Both the position numbers and the translations under genes were made by a program. Below the pieces are notes generated by a model that saw nothing but the letters and a program-made list of their open reading frames with translations, was not told the DNA's origin and did not search any database. DNA of 64,000 bases from the NCBI GenBank assembly GCA_963920765.1, contig OY987243.1, forward strand, positions 1,550,001 to 1,614,000. Direction: 5' to 3'. This DNA comes from Ulota crispa. Lineage: Eukaryota > Streptophyta > Bryopsida > Orthotrichales > Orthotrichaceae. Positions 37,016 to 49,289 of this stretch are shown one piece after another (the stretch's first letter is position 1; every line of letters begins with the position of its first letter).

Positions 37016-37761
37016 TTAACCCCTAAGTGACGGACCTATGACCACTGCTTTTCATCTTTAGTGCTTATCACTTAATTTGTTGTCATTTGGCAACTAGATT
37101 TGAATGAAAAAATTTAAATTTATTTTTCAAGGATGAAAGTACATGTCTTCTATACTTCACAATAAAAATAGAATTAATTTGTGAAATGTTAATTTTTTAA
37201 AGAATTTTTGAAGAAAAAGTGAAGAAAATTCACATCAAATAGAAAATCATTTCAAAAAATCTAAAAATTTCACCATGTGTGTGTATTACAATGACAAACA
37301 TCATGGTATAAACTCAATTTCCGTGTCATTTTATAATTAGAAAATTATAGACATTGAAAATACATTTAAAGTTCAAATTGCAATAAAATATTCAATATCA
37401 GGAAATTTTCTAGAATTCAAACTAGAGTAGAAACTAGAGTGGATGCATTTCATTTTGTTAGTTGGGCTCAAATTCAAAAAATATCATTTTTGTGGAGAAA
37501 TTTCAAATCTAGAGCAAGGAGCAACAACTTCCCAAAATACACTAAAATATCATATTTTGTGATTCATTTTTTTTACTAACTTTTCATTTACATAAAGAGA
37601 AACACTAATAAAACTACAAATTCAACTCAAAACTCCTCATAACCCAACATGATAGATCAATAACAACTCCTCATAACCCAACATCAACAAAATATGGATG
37701 AAAAATGGTTTCTCATTTGTTCAAGTGCCAGTGGGTGGCGCCCTTGGCATTCCTGGGTTAA
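37016..37761. mobile_element. Probable piggyBac-like MITE (746 bp)
   Basis: The left end is TTAACCCCTAAGTGACGGAC; the right end is CTTGGCATTCCTGGGTTAA. TTAA is present on both sides but the terminal match beyond CCC is weak, so the pairing is tentative. Confidence 0.4.
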
Positions 37762-37878
37762 TGAATGGTCCATGCGGGTTCACATGCAAGTTCACACTAG
37801 CAGTGCCAATTGGAAAGTCAACCTAAAATCCCAAGACAAGTGGCTAACAAGCTCTGCTCTCCAAGATGAGCAACATTA

Positions 37879-38899
37879 AGGTAGTATGCTCTAATTGTGA
37901 CCCTTTCATGTAAAGCTTGCTATAGGTAGTTCAAAAATGGATATGAAGTGGTCCTTGAATGGACCTATCTAAGTCATAGTAAAAAACGTGTATTTTATTG
38001 CAAGAGCAAATCATACTCCTTGGTCTCACCTCATCTCTTTACAACCTGCAAGGGAATGATTTATGAAAGACCTAGAGTCACAAATAGGTGCCTACTACAA
38101 TCTTTTTTGAAGATTCATCAACAATTCAATAATGCTTCAAAAAATATGAAAAAATTGTGTTAGACTTGCCATCCATTCCTCTTTGTCATAAAATTAGACA
38201 AAAAAAAAATGTAGCCCTTAACCCCAATGCGTCATTGGGGACAGAAACTATCCTTGACCAATTTTTGAAGTTAAATAAAACTCAACCAAATTACTATTTT
38301 TAGTAGTTTATGTTTTCGAAAAGTTCTTTCTGAAACCTGATTTTAGATTCAAGAATGTGATTTTGCAACAGATTGAATATGATTTTTCTATTCAAGATTT
38401 AGTGCATGGGAGTTCATTGCAATCTTGACTTTATGTAGTGTTAAGGGCTCTTGTGAATGAGCCTCAAACTCACTCTAGATCTTTGAGAAAAATTCACATT
38501 AGAAATTCATTTAAAAAATTGTAAAGCAGATTTTGAGAAGTCATAAATTGATTGGGGTTATGCTTGTTAGGCCTTTTAACCTCATATTTTTTTGGTGACC
38601 AACTTTTTAATTTGACATGTGAAAAGAAGATTGAAAGACTTCAAATCACTTTCATAGTTTTAACACCCTCATGATCAAACATTATAATTTTTCAATCCAT
38701 AAGAGACATTGTTGTGTTTTCTTTTCTAATGAGATCTTTAACATGTCTAATTTGATTTTATACGGTTACAATTCAAATTTAAGAATAGATACAATTTATC
38801 AAAATATTGACTTTTTGTTCAAATTAGAACAAATTCTAGAAGCCTCAAAAATGCAATGTCACTTTGGAGTTAAAGTGACGGTTTTAGAGCATACTACCT
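37879..38899. mobile_element. TA-flanked Stowaway-like MITE split by a nested element
   Basis: The ends AGGTAGTATGCTCTAA and TTAGAGCATACTACCT are perfect inverted repeats flanked by TA. The total length is 1,021 bp, but removing the TTAA element at 38,218-38,873 leaves about 365 bp, the normal size for this group, so that element inserted into it later. Confidence 0.7.
38218..38873. mobile_element. piggyBac-like MITE nested in a Stowaway-like MITE
   Basis: The left end is TTAACCCCAATGCGTCATTG and the right end, inverted, is TTAACTCCAAAGTGACATTG. About 500 bp of its interior (for example GATTGAAAGACTTCAA and AACACCCTCATGATCAAACA) is shared with 40,960-41,475, so the two are copies of one subfamily. 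Confidence 0.6.
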
Positions 38900-39068
38900 T
38901 ATACCGTAACTTAATTGCACATCACAGCACTCTAGAGTCGACTTCATTCTTCAGCATCAGATAATTGCAATGAAATCAAACAGCTGATTGCGTTGGTTTC
39001 ATTCACGTTGAATGGGTGCTGTCCCCTACACACTTCGTAAGGAGATTGAGACTTTACCCATAGTTATA

Positions 39069-39378
39069 AGGTAGGAGCACCCATAAACGTCAAACTAAGG
39101 GTTTTGAACATGATGACTATTAATACATAACTAGCAAATTATAGGATCTTTTTAGGAACCAAAAAAAAGTTTGCACTTTCAAATGTATTATTTGGATACT
39201 GTAAGAATAAGTTATAAATTTTTTAAAAGCAAATTGTCATTGCACCCATAACCACTTTTAAGAATTCATGTTCACATGTTGTACATCCTTATCATTACAT
39301 CTATTCACTTCCACAGATTTTTCAAGATTTCAGAAGTGACTATTATGGGGACACTGACGCTTATGGGTGCTCCTACCT
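39069..39378. mobile_element. TA-flanked Stowaway-like MITE, family A copy 3 (inverted)
   Basis: It starts AGGTAGGAGCACCCATAAAC and ends GCTTATGGGTGCTCCTACCT with TA on both sides. Its interior is the reverse complement of the 11,195 copy. Confidence 0.8.
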
Positions 39379-39852
39379 TAATAGATTCTTGTGTTTTAGA
39401 AATGTGTGTCTATTTACATATCATGTATTTCATAATACGTACATACTTCTTTTAACATGCATGTATGAAATACATACCAATGACGCTATTGGGGGAGTGG
39501 CAAGCGGTGAGCTTGTGAGCCGGGAGCGGGAAAGTCATGAGTGTGGAGCCTAAATCCTAAACATTTGAAGTATAAATGAAATTTACAGTGATGAATTTAA
39601 ACACTTGTAGTAGTTAAATAAAAATAGTACTCAAATTAAAAATGGGGTCCTATTACCATGGAAATTGGGCTGCACCCATAACTATGTAGTTGAAGCGGAT
39701 TAAGCTAAATGTTTTAGAGGTTTTCTAAATCGTTGTAGCTCATGACAATGCATTAATAAATCAAAATAGGTAGTATTCAAGAAAAAGAAGAGTAAGTGCA
39801 AAAATTGAGGGAATTTGATTTGCCATGACTTGGTAGTGTAATACATGGGTTG

Positions 39853-40068
39853 TCAAAGAGGGAGTTTAGATCTGATGAGCAGTAGTGAGTGCATAGTTTT
39901 AGGTATTATTATTTGGTCACAACAGAGAAGAACAAAATAGCCATTGTCACAAGTACCTTTAAGTATATTACCTCCACAATTACTAGACATCTGAAACCAC
40001 TTGTTGTAGATGGTCTCCGACAAATTGCAAGTAGGCATATCCGCCAGCTCTTCTAGGTTGAAGTTCTA
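39853..40068 (-). pseudogene. Possible transposon-derived coding relic
   Basis: The minus-strand frame contains ADMPTCNLSETIYNKWFQMS, which reads like genuine protein and resembles, from memory, a segment (MPTCNLxETIHNKW) of transposon-associated ORFs in plants. The flanking sequence is broken and no domain is assigned. Confidence 0.3.
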
Positions 40069-40144
40069 CATACAACAAACAATAGAAGTTCTATTACTCT
40101 GTAAGAAATATGCTGAAAATGTTCATGGGCAGTAATACCCCTAA

Positions 40145-40475
40145 AACATCATTCTTGGCATAATGTTCACTTGCACTAAACTTCAATGGAATGAGGTGTT
40201 TTTTTGTGTGAATAGTAGCCTCCCTAGGACATTATTCTTGGAAGAATGTTCAAGTTCATTTCTTCATGGACATAGGGCACCTTACAAAATCATTCTTGGA
40301 AGAATATTTAAGTCCATTTCTTTGCGGACAATAGCCACCCTTGGACATCATTATTGGAAGAATGTTCAAATAATAGAACTAGTGCAGAAGGAACTTCTGG
40401 TGGAAGTTTGTAATTTATTTTCACGAACTCTATGCTGTATTTGAGATCATTCTTGGACAAATGTTCAAAAAAATA
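40145..40475. repeat. Degenerate tandem repeat, units of ~58-100 bp
   Basis: The core ATTCTTGGAAGAATGTTCAA, itself near-palindromic, recurs at about 40,152, 40,226, 40,289, 40,346 and 40,446, followed by TCCATTTCTTxxxGGACA in several units. Confidence 0.65.
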
Positions 40476-40884
40476 ACCTAGTCTCTGGTACTAATTGAAT
40501 GAAGAACAATTTAAACAACATATGAGAGGTCCCAGAACAATCTAGTTTGCACCAATATGAATTACATTTATATGTCAAGCAATATGTAAAAAGAAACAAA
40601 AATTAATCATTTGAGATGGTAGGGCCGCAGAATATATACCATTTGTGAAGGGCCACCCCATTGCTTGTTCCACAGTAATAGGTGTGCGGCTTATCTTGGT
40701 CACCCTAAACCCATGGTAATAGAACCTCTCTGTAAATTTCAAGGTCTAAAACTAACCAGTCATAGGCTCATGGGCTCCCACTCATAGGCTCACCTCCTAC
40801 CAACCCTGAAACATACATGGATGGTTTTTGATGTTTTGCAAGCTCTTCTTGTAATCATGTCATAAAAAGAAAGCACATGGATTG

Positions 40885-41499
40885 TTAAATCAAACCTCAA
40901 AAGTGAACTTCACAATGTGTACTTTTTTTTAGTGATTATTATTATTTTTAAATTCTTATTGAAGTCTATATTCAACATTAGGAGTCTGATTTTGAAAATG
41001 AATTAAAGTGATTTGTATACTCAAGATTTTGTGCAAGGGTGTCCATTGTAAATCTTCACTTTCTAGTGTTGAAGGCTCTTAGAAATGAGCCTAAAGTACA
41101 CTAGAACTTGAAGAAAAGATCACATTAAAAATTCAATTTAAATAATTGTAAAATAAATTTTGAGAAGCCGTAAATTGATTGGGGTTATGCATGTCATACT
41201 TTACATACTTATATTTTTTTGGTACCCTTAAATTTAGGTTTGAGATGCAAAAAGAGGATTGAAAGACTTCAAGTCACTTTTGCAGTTTTAACACCCTCAT
41301 GATCAAACATTATAATCTTTCACTCTAGAAGTGATATTGTTGTGATTTCTTTTCCTATGTGATCTATAACAAGTCTACTTTGAATTTGTAAGGTTAGGCT
41401 TCCGAGAAAATTGATAAGATTGATCAAAAAGCCTGCATTTTGTTCACTTTCAAGCAAATTCTGAGATACTCAAAAATACCATGGGCGGTGAGGGGTTAA
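40885..41499. mobile_element. piggyBac-like MITE, copy of the 38.2-kb subfamily
   Basis: The right end ATGGGCGGTGAGGGGTTAA is clear (TTAA 41,496-41,499). The interior is collinear with 38,330-38,870. The left end is poorly defined; the TTAA at 40,885 is only the nearest candidate. Confidence 0.5.
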
Positions 41500-42885
41500 A
41501 TAATAAATGACAAACTAGTTTTGCCCACAGCTTTATTTCTTGTCAGGAACACAAATAGATACCAATGGATCAGTGGCTTTGAATACTCGTAACTAATTCC
41601 ACAATAGTCCAAAAACTACGGAAGAATTCGGGTCACGTGTGCCTTACTCGTAACTTTTCCTGAAGATTTTCAACAAAAACCACTTCAAGGAGTTTCGACT
41701 GGCTCCAAGAAAGGATCAGCACTCACCCAAAAAGGATAAGGACGCACTGTGAACGCATCCAGTCCTCAACCCATACGCATTATTGCTAGGTCGGGCTCTC
41801 TCCCAACACCAAATTTTCTTCCCGTGCGGGCATCAACTTGTACATGCATATAAAAGAACACGTGAAATCCTTGCCTGCCTATCCCACCCACTTCGGCGCT
41901 TCAGGACGTTTAGAAGTTAAAATAGTCACATGAAACTGGGCATGCAAAAAGGTTTGTTATTGAACTCTACTCTAGAAAGAATGGTGACGAACTGTCGTGA
42001 GAATGTATGTTCCTGCCATCAAGAAAACTCAAAAAAAGGCACATAAGAGAGCAAGCGATTCGAAGACCAATTCCGCCAAGTATTTCCATCAAGTGAAAAT
42101 ATACAATCTACTGAAGACTCTTCACCAATAGGAAGGGAAGGATTCAGCAGCTGACATCACATTGGATGCTGCACCAGAAATTTCGTGGAAGCTCATCTGG
42201 ATTACTGCATGGGCACATCAACAGGGAGCTTCAACCTCACAATTTGGGTACGATGCTGCCTCGTGCGAATTCAGCCCTGACTTGCATTTTGCAAGTCAAA
42301 GAATCCAAAGTGCAAATGTGCACATCCGAGAAAGGAGCTCTTCCAGTAACAAACTCTCTTTGATCACAACGAAGAATAAGCATGCCCTTTGAGGACTCTG
42401 GGACCACTTGATGTTAAATCTTCAGCATGCTTGCTGGGAATCCACACTGTCCTCAACTCCATGCCACAACCTAAATCAGCATTTGAATCTTTCAGTTTAG
42501 GAAATGCTCCACCCACCACAACCTGGCTGCACATTCAACCACCCAAGTCTAATTATAAGAAACAGCGTACCACAATACGTGAGTTTCATTCAAGTCAAAG
42601 TCCTAATAACCACATTCTAGATGATAGTGGAATATAGAATAATGTACAACGTGAATCCTAGGTTAAACCAGCTTTTAAAAACTATTTCTTGAATTCGACA
42701 GTTTCAAATAAGTCTTCAGAAAATAATACCATTGAAATGACGCTGCCTGAAAGAACTTCTGCACTCGACCCCTTGGAGACGATAAATGCGAACACCCATT
42801 ACTTAAGACAAAGAAGTCACCTGTAAGCTCTGAGCAAATCTGTATAAACTCCCAGTCGAAGATTTCCTTCTTGAAGAACACACGA
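41500..42885 (-). other. 3' flank of MED19
   Basis: Composition is intermediate, likely to include 3' untranslated sequence close to 42.9 kb. Small plus-strand frames near 42.2-42.6 kb lack recognisable domains. No other gene is supported. Confidence 0.35.
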
Positions 42886-44466
42886 TCATTTTCCGTTTTT
42901 AATCAGCACAGTTTGGCGCTCCACCTTCGAAGAGTTCTTGTGCTGCAATACAATAGCTACGCATGTAAGCATGAATGACCACAAAAGAATATTACCGGTA
43001 CACAAAAAGAGCGAGAAACCCCTGCATACAAATTCGGGGCCAACCTTTTTAGATTTGTGCCTATGCCCATCATCGCCGTCTTCCCCCTCGTGTCTCCTTT
43101 TCTGCACCACCAAGTGTACCTTAAATCCTGTTACTCGCTCAAATTGTCTTAATCATTCAATCAGATGCAGCCGAAGGCACGAATAAGCAAATAGTACCTT
43201 CTTCTTCTGCTTTCTCTCGCCATTACTCCGATCTCTGTCTTTCTCCTTCTTCTTATCTTTATCTCTATCCTTCTTCTTTTCCTTTTCCTTGTCCTTGTCC
43301 TTAACTCTATCCTTGCTGCTGCGGTGCTTGTGCTTCTTCTTCTTCTTAGCTTCTTCGTCTTGATCCTTATCCTTGCCACCGACGGTAGGCAGGCCCTTTT
43401 CGGACTGCAGAATGAAAAACAAATCACGTCAAAACTGGAATACCTAAGAGTGCGAGGTACAGCTTACGAGTCTAAGTCACTGCCAAGAACCATCACTCCG
43501 CATTACTGCTCACCTCCGGTAAAGAAATTGGGCCTGCTTCTTTTAAAGTGAAGGCCTTCCGCAGCAATTCAAGATCAAAAGGCTGAAAGAGCACAGGATC
43601 TATAGACAATGAGGAATCTGCTGAACCCTGTATCAGTTGACCGAGCTCCATGCCTTCTCCACTTCGAAGCTCGCGATCTCCAACTGCATTACTCATGTAG
43701 CTCGAGTCGGACAGCGCATTTGGCAACGGCTTCTTGCAAAACGCTTCGTATTGTTCCCGTAAATGATAGTGAGAAATAAGGTCAGCTGCCCCGGTCAACT
43801 CCCGGGTTCCTGCGGCAGAAAAAGGGTATTAGGACCTCAATCGATACTGACCTAGCATTCAAACATTTTAAGACTCTTAAGACACTTCCAAGTTATCGGC
43901 TTGTTTGTACTTGCCAAGTATGATCTGAATTTCGCTTCAGTCCATCTTAGAAACTATAGAAGTCAAAAACTTAATCTTACTTTACAAAATTTAACATACA
44001 CAAACCACGGCCCGGTGGACAAAATCTCATGGCAAACAACCGATGCCAATCTCTGTCTCTTACGAACTAGGCTAGGATAATAATCTAATACGCTACACAT
44101 TTGCGTGATACAGTCCTGGCCTCGTGTTGGTGCAACAAGAGTCATTGACAGGTGTAAATTCTCAGTGCAAAAAAAGATCTTGTGAGAGTGACCTGCTTAG
44201 TGAATGATGTCGGTCCAAATTGCTTCGTAAGAAAAACGAAACTTAAAGAAATGAAAGCGTATCACACAATAGAAACCAATATAGGTTAACCATCCCTCCA
44301 TATAGAGTTCAACACTCGCTGCTAATATCCAAGCACGTTGGTAAGAACCCATCATTCATAGAGATGATCCACAGTCATTCAGTGCCCAAACAAGAAGGAA
44401 ACGGATAGAAAGCGCACTTGGAGCGACCGCGAGCAATCGGAAGGAGCTCTCGCCATTGGAAGCCAT
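42886..44466 (-). CDS. MED19: Mediator complex subunit 19 (MED19)
   Basis: Five minus-strand exons (44,466-44,418; 43,809-43,514; 43,404-43,198; 43,101-43,045; 42,942-42,886) join in phase into 221 residues. The MED19 core lies in exon 2: TRELTGAADLISHYHL, AFCKKPLPNALSDSSYM, NAVGDRELRSGEGMELGQLI and LFQPFDLELLRKAFTL followed by ISLPE. Exon 3 is the expected Lys/Asp/Glu/Arg-rich tail (repeats of KDKEKEKKKDRDKDKKKEKD type), and exons 4-5 give KRRHEGEDGDDGHRHKSKK and HKNSSKVE, matching the plant C-terminus. MED19 is a head/middle-module subunit linking transcription factors to RNA polymerase II in the nucleus. The first exon (MASNGESSFRLLAVAP) differs from the FGRGPRELTG start of angiosperm proteins, so the start exon is the least certain part. 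Introns are 608, 109, 96 and 102 bp. Confidence 0.88.
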
Positions 44467-45840
44467 TGCAGCTTCCCTTGAGGAGCAGCAGAAAAAACAG
44501 AGGAGTGTGATTCACTGCGATCTGCCAACGTCCCTGCATTCCCAGGTGTGACTTTTTCGAGACGAACACTAAGTTTGGGTAAGAATGCAAGCCAAACGTC
44601 AGAGTGCCGCTTGCGTGATCATGTGGCCCACCCCCTGCTGCTTCCCAGACCACAAAGCCTCCCAGCCAATCTAACCTAGCTAAGAAAGCGCATCCTTTGG
44701 CTGTGGCCGTCCCATGAGACGAGTGACAGCTAGCATGACTCCAACCAGATGTTTAAAAACCGGCTTCCGTTACAGCTTGTGATATCAGCTTGAGCAGGAA
44801 CCTAGCTTTGCGCTGCAGAAACAAGTATTTGACCTAAAACGTAACCCATGTAAGCGGAGCTTGAATGTCTGCAAACCCACGGAACGCTCTTAACACACTC
44901 CCTGTGGCCGACCAGTCACATTTAGAAAAAGCCACAACATTGATCGAATCCTGGCCTCCGCCAAACATCGAGGAAGGCACTCCAACTGGCCATCCACTGC
45001 AAAATAATGCTCCAAACCATCCAAAACATGACCTCGTTCACTCTGCTACCGACAACTACTCTTGAACCAAATAGCTTCGACCCAAACGGCCCACTCGCAC
45101 CAGCATCTCTAACCAAGCAAAAAGAGACTGTGCACAGATGGGCCACAAATTCTCAGACCCCGCAAAACGAAGTGCTAAACGCAAAATGCGCATCGGGCGA
45201 GGAGCGGACCGCAGCGGTCACGTCTGCTGTAGGAATCGGTTCCATGATGAATTGGATCCAAATTTAATTTAACACTGGCAAACACCAGCAGCACGAGCAG
45301 CAAGGGGAACGAAGAGAGCAGAAGGGGCAGGCAAGGCAAGGCAAGGCGAAGGGTCCCCGCGCCCGGGCGCATGGGCCGCACTTGAATGCGAAGCGGGGAA
45401 CGCGAAAGCCGAAACGGACCGCATGCAACGAGCGCAGGTCTGGGTACAGAGTAACTTAAGTAGGGCTAGCAATAAAAGAGCACTCCAGCAGGTATGCCTA
45501 GGCTGGAGCGTTGGAGAACTGGACTCGGTGAACTCTGACGACGGTGGACGACGGCGACGGCGGCAATCTCCTGACTGCGGCCAATTCCACTGCCGCCAGG
45601 CCTGGCATTCGACTTGCTTGAGTCGAGCTCGTAGCGGGGCCGCGCGAGTTTCCGCCGTTTATTCGGGGGCAGCGCCGTTGCGCGAGGACGAGCATCGTGA
45701 CATCATCCGCCGAACGGCGATGGAAAGTCGGACGTCGGTATTGCCAACCAATAATAATAGTAACAAATTATTATGACGAAGGCGAATCGTTCATCACCGC
45801 GAGGCCCAGCCTGGACCAATGTACGGGGAGTAGCGGCATT
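44467..45840 (-). promoter_or_regulatory. GC-rich upstream region of MED19
   Basis: GC content peaks around 45.15-45.70 kb, including CCCGCGCCCGGGCGCATGGG. This is the expected place for the MED19 promoter and leader. Open frames on both strands are composition-driven. An unrecognised gene cannot be excluded. Confidence 0.4.
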
Positions 45841-48600
45841 TAGTTACAAGCTAGCTGGTTGATTTTGAGAATCGTTGGATTGAATTTAAAAATTTAGGAA
45901 AAATATAAGGAAACAAAGAGAATATTATTTATTTTTATAAACTTAATTAGAATTATATTCTAGACAATTGGTTAGCCCAAGAGAATGTAGGATATTGGTT
46001 GGTTAAGCTAAAAAACTTTCATGGGTTGTGGCCTATACAGGAATAGAGCGTAGCATCATATTCCCCTCCACTGAGGTGCCAATATGAAAATTCTACTTGT
46101 TACCGCCCATTTGTATTTGCATTTGCATTCACTCACAGATCTCTCTTGCTTTAGGATTTGGAGACGTGAATTTTGGAGTTTTATGAAATGGATTTTGACA
46201 ACTCTCTTGGGGTATCCTATAAGCCTCCAAAATCTTCATATAAAGAAACTCAAAAATCTAGGTTTCCACAACATTCTCAAATTGTATCCAAACTTCTTTG
46301 TTTCAATTTTTGGAGCTTCATTTTGGAAGCATTGAAAGTTCAAATTTGACAATTTCTATACCTCAATAAATTTTTACCTCAATTACATGCTAAAAGCTAA
46401 TAGGTGCATTGGTGTAGTTTGTTTGAAGATTGAGGAAGTTTGAAGATTGAGGAAGATTTTTAAAGCTAAAAACTAGCCCATATTTAATGTTGGTTTGTTT
46501 CCAAAATATTATATTGTCCAACTCTTCTTTCTAATCCATTTCATTGGAATGTTCTTTTTGTGACATAAGTTTTTTTAAATATAGGGAAAAATTAGAGTCG
46601 CATTGTACCATTGTGACAATTAAGTTACAATTTATGCAAGTTCTTGTATTTGGATGCCACCAACAACATACATGTGTCAATTGCATTGGTCAACTATTAT
46701 TATGTTTGCTTTAGATATTTGTTGTTTGGGAAAAGGGATCCAGGCATTGTATTTTTGGTTGGTGTTTATGGTACTTTCCTTTCTAATGGACATTATCGTT
46801 GGAGATTTCCAATGTTACCTTTTTTTGTGTAGGTGGAGAAATTCTTATCACATATAATGAAAAAAGTGAGAACATGTAACCTTTGCAATATGTTCTTGAA
46901 TTCAAAAAACATACAACAAATGGATATGAATTTCTAAGGTAAATAAATTAGTGCAATAGAACCTCCAAAATATAGAACATGTTTGTGTTGACTTCTTTTA
47001 TTATAAGAGGGAAAAGGTAGGTTTGACCTCAAAAGATACAATAGAAATGCAATACTCAATTCTTGAGAAGTTCTTGAGTAGTACAAGCCCAAGAACTTAA
47101 TGTCTCCTACAAGTCCTTTATCACTCATTCACTTAGATTTGACATTTGATTGTGATACAAGTGACTCTTTATTAGCTAACACAAGCTTATGTTGTTGGAG
47201 GAGTTATTAGAGATGCTTTGGGTACATAACCAATGCATAAAAATATTGTGTATTTGACATAGAAACATTTGTAGCTTGCATCATTGTGTTGAAATAAAGC
47301 CTTATTAGTAAATCTTAAAAGGTGAAATTTTCTACTAAACCTTTTCCATTTAAGTTGATCAAGAAGTTGATATGACTATCTTGATCATAGAGACATCTAA
47401 TACTTGACATTTTGCAAGCCATGTATGCTTGCAATTTGTAACATTAAAAGCGGTTTCTATGCTTGAGATATATCAAACATTCTTCCACTCACCTACAACT
47501 CCTATTGATTAGGTGGCAAAATGAAAAACTTGCATACAAACATTAGATTAGCATTTGATGAAATCATATTGATGGAATGTGATTCTTAGGGGCAAGAAGG
47601 GACCTTTGAAGCTTGTTATGCAATTTTCAAGAGATAATCATGGCTAGTGCTAATACATACTTAAAATGAAGTTGCAATATTGGTGTTTGAATTATACAAA
47701 GCCTTTGTTCTCACACTTTGCATGACAAGTTAAATGCACTGTAAGATGCTCCCCAAAATGGAAGTGCATTACACAATAAATGTATCATGACTAATAGCTC
47801 TTGAAGCCAATAGAGAGATTAGCCAAAAAATAATAATGATGATGGACACAACAACATTTTGAAACTTTTTAATCAGGGAGGTTTTAATCCCAATATTGTG
47901 GATTCTTTTCATTTCAAGGTATTTGATTATTTTCTTAGTGCAACCAAGCTTGTAGCACTCCACTCCCAAAGTTGTTCTCAAATATGAGCGGAGAGATCTT
48001 CAATGGCAAGGAGCTTCATGGCCCTAGATACATGCATCTGGTCCTTCACATAGATAAGTGATAGCCTACATAGAGATGTGGACAAAAAGATCTATTCCTC
48101 AGTCAAACCTTTTCCAAGTAATCATTTCTTCATCAAATTTAAAATCAATTACATATTTTTAAAACCTATAAATGGGGAAAATATGCATTAAATTTTGAAA
48201 AAGTAGAGTATTCCAACTCTATGCCTTTAATCCATGCCAAGTGCAATTTTGCACTATCAATGCTTTAATCATCAACGTTTGGTCTTCTGCCAACAATTTT
48301 TTAAGCTTTTAACCACCTTTGAGAGCTTGAAACTGTCTCAACTCAAGCAAGCCTCTTGTAGATAGAAAGAGGGACACAATGCAATAAAATTTGACATGGA
48401 TCAAATTAAATGAAGTGTTAATAAAAAATCATTAAAAAAAGGCATCAAATTATGATGGAAATGCTTTTAATATTGCTATAAGCCCACCATCAATCTAAAA
48501 TCAATAAATTCTCACCCTATTATTAGAACTTTCAACATATGCAATTTTAAATTTTAAATTTAGTGAAGTATTGATTGTGAGCGAGGGGTGTGATTGAGGA
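45841..48600. other. AT-rich intergenic DNA, nothing recognised
   Basis: About 2.8 kb with only short chance open frames and no repeat ends that I could pair. Confidence 0.4.
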
Positions 48601-48620
48601 ATGAATCTTTGTGTCCACAT

Positions 48621-48770
48621 CTCTATGCTCATTATGCACTATGTTGCTCTGCTTTTGTATTCGTCTTGTATGCACATTGTTATAATTTTTGCTATCTCTA
48701 TGCTCATTATGCACTATGTTGCTCTGCTTTTGTATTCGTCTTGTATGCACATTGTTATAATTTTTGCTAT
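48621..48770. repeat. Perfect two-copy tandem duplication, 75-bp unit
   Basis: The block beginning CTCTATGCTCATTATGCACT and ending in TATAATTTTTGCTAT occurs twice head to tail (48,621-48,695 and 48,696-48,770) without a visible difference. The frames through it are repeat by-products. Confidence 0.9.
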
Positions 48771-49289
48771 CTTTACGACACATCTATTGTATGGAAATTA
48801 ATTACATATTCTCAAGTCAAAGACCAACGCAGAAGGACTTTGAGAAGAATTTTGTGCTTGTGCAAATGAATCATGCCAGACATAACCAGTGCATTTTTTT
48901 CTGACGATTTATCGCAAGTTTGGCGACAAACCTGACAGCTTCAGGCCAACCGTTCCCTCTTCTTATTACCCAATGTAACATCGACACTAGAAATCTAGCG
49001 ACGACCACCGACACCAAAAAAAATGCACTGGACATAACACGAGGAAGTGGTCTGCTGAGTGTGCTGAGTGGGTTATTGCAACATAGTAGTCTAACATCAA
49101 CAAGAAAAGAACAACCCTGCACTTTGGAACTAATAACAACTCCAAAGATAACAATGGCCTGTAAGATGGAGTTCGGAGAGAGTAGCTGAGGTGAACTCCA
49201 CTTACTTCAGGGTGTGTCAGTGACCAATTCATTAAACAATCTTATCATAGTTACGTAGGTAAGATTCCGCTCCTTCAAATTCCTCTTCC

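Noticed and set aside
43153-43427. Two overlapping minus-strand Lys/Arg-rich frames treated as separate genes
   Set aside because: Only one frame joins in phase to the MED19 core; the other is a shadow of the same low-complexity exon.
45269-45776. ORFs in the GC-rich region at 45.2-45.8 kb as a separate gene
   Set aside because: No domain, splice structure or consistent frame; more likely the MED19 upstream region.
48547-48869. Frames of 66-91 codons with repeated peptide segments
   Set aside because: They arise solely from the exact 75-bp tandem duplication.
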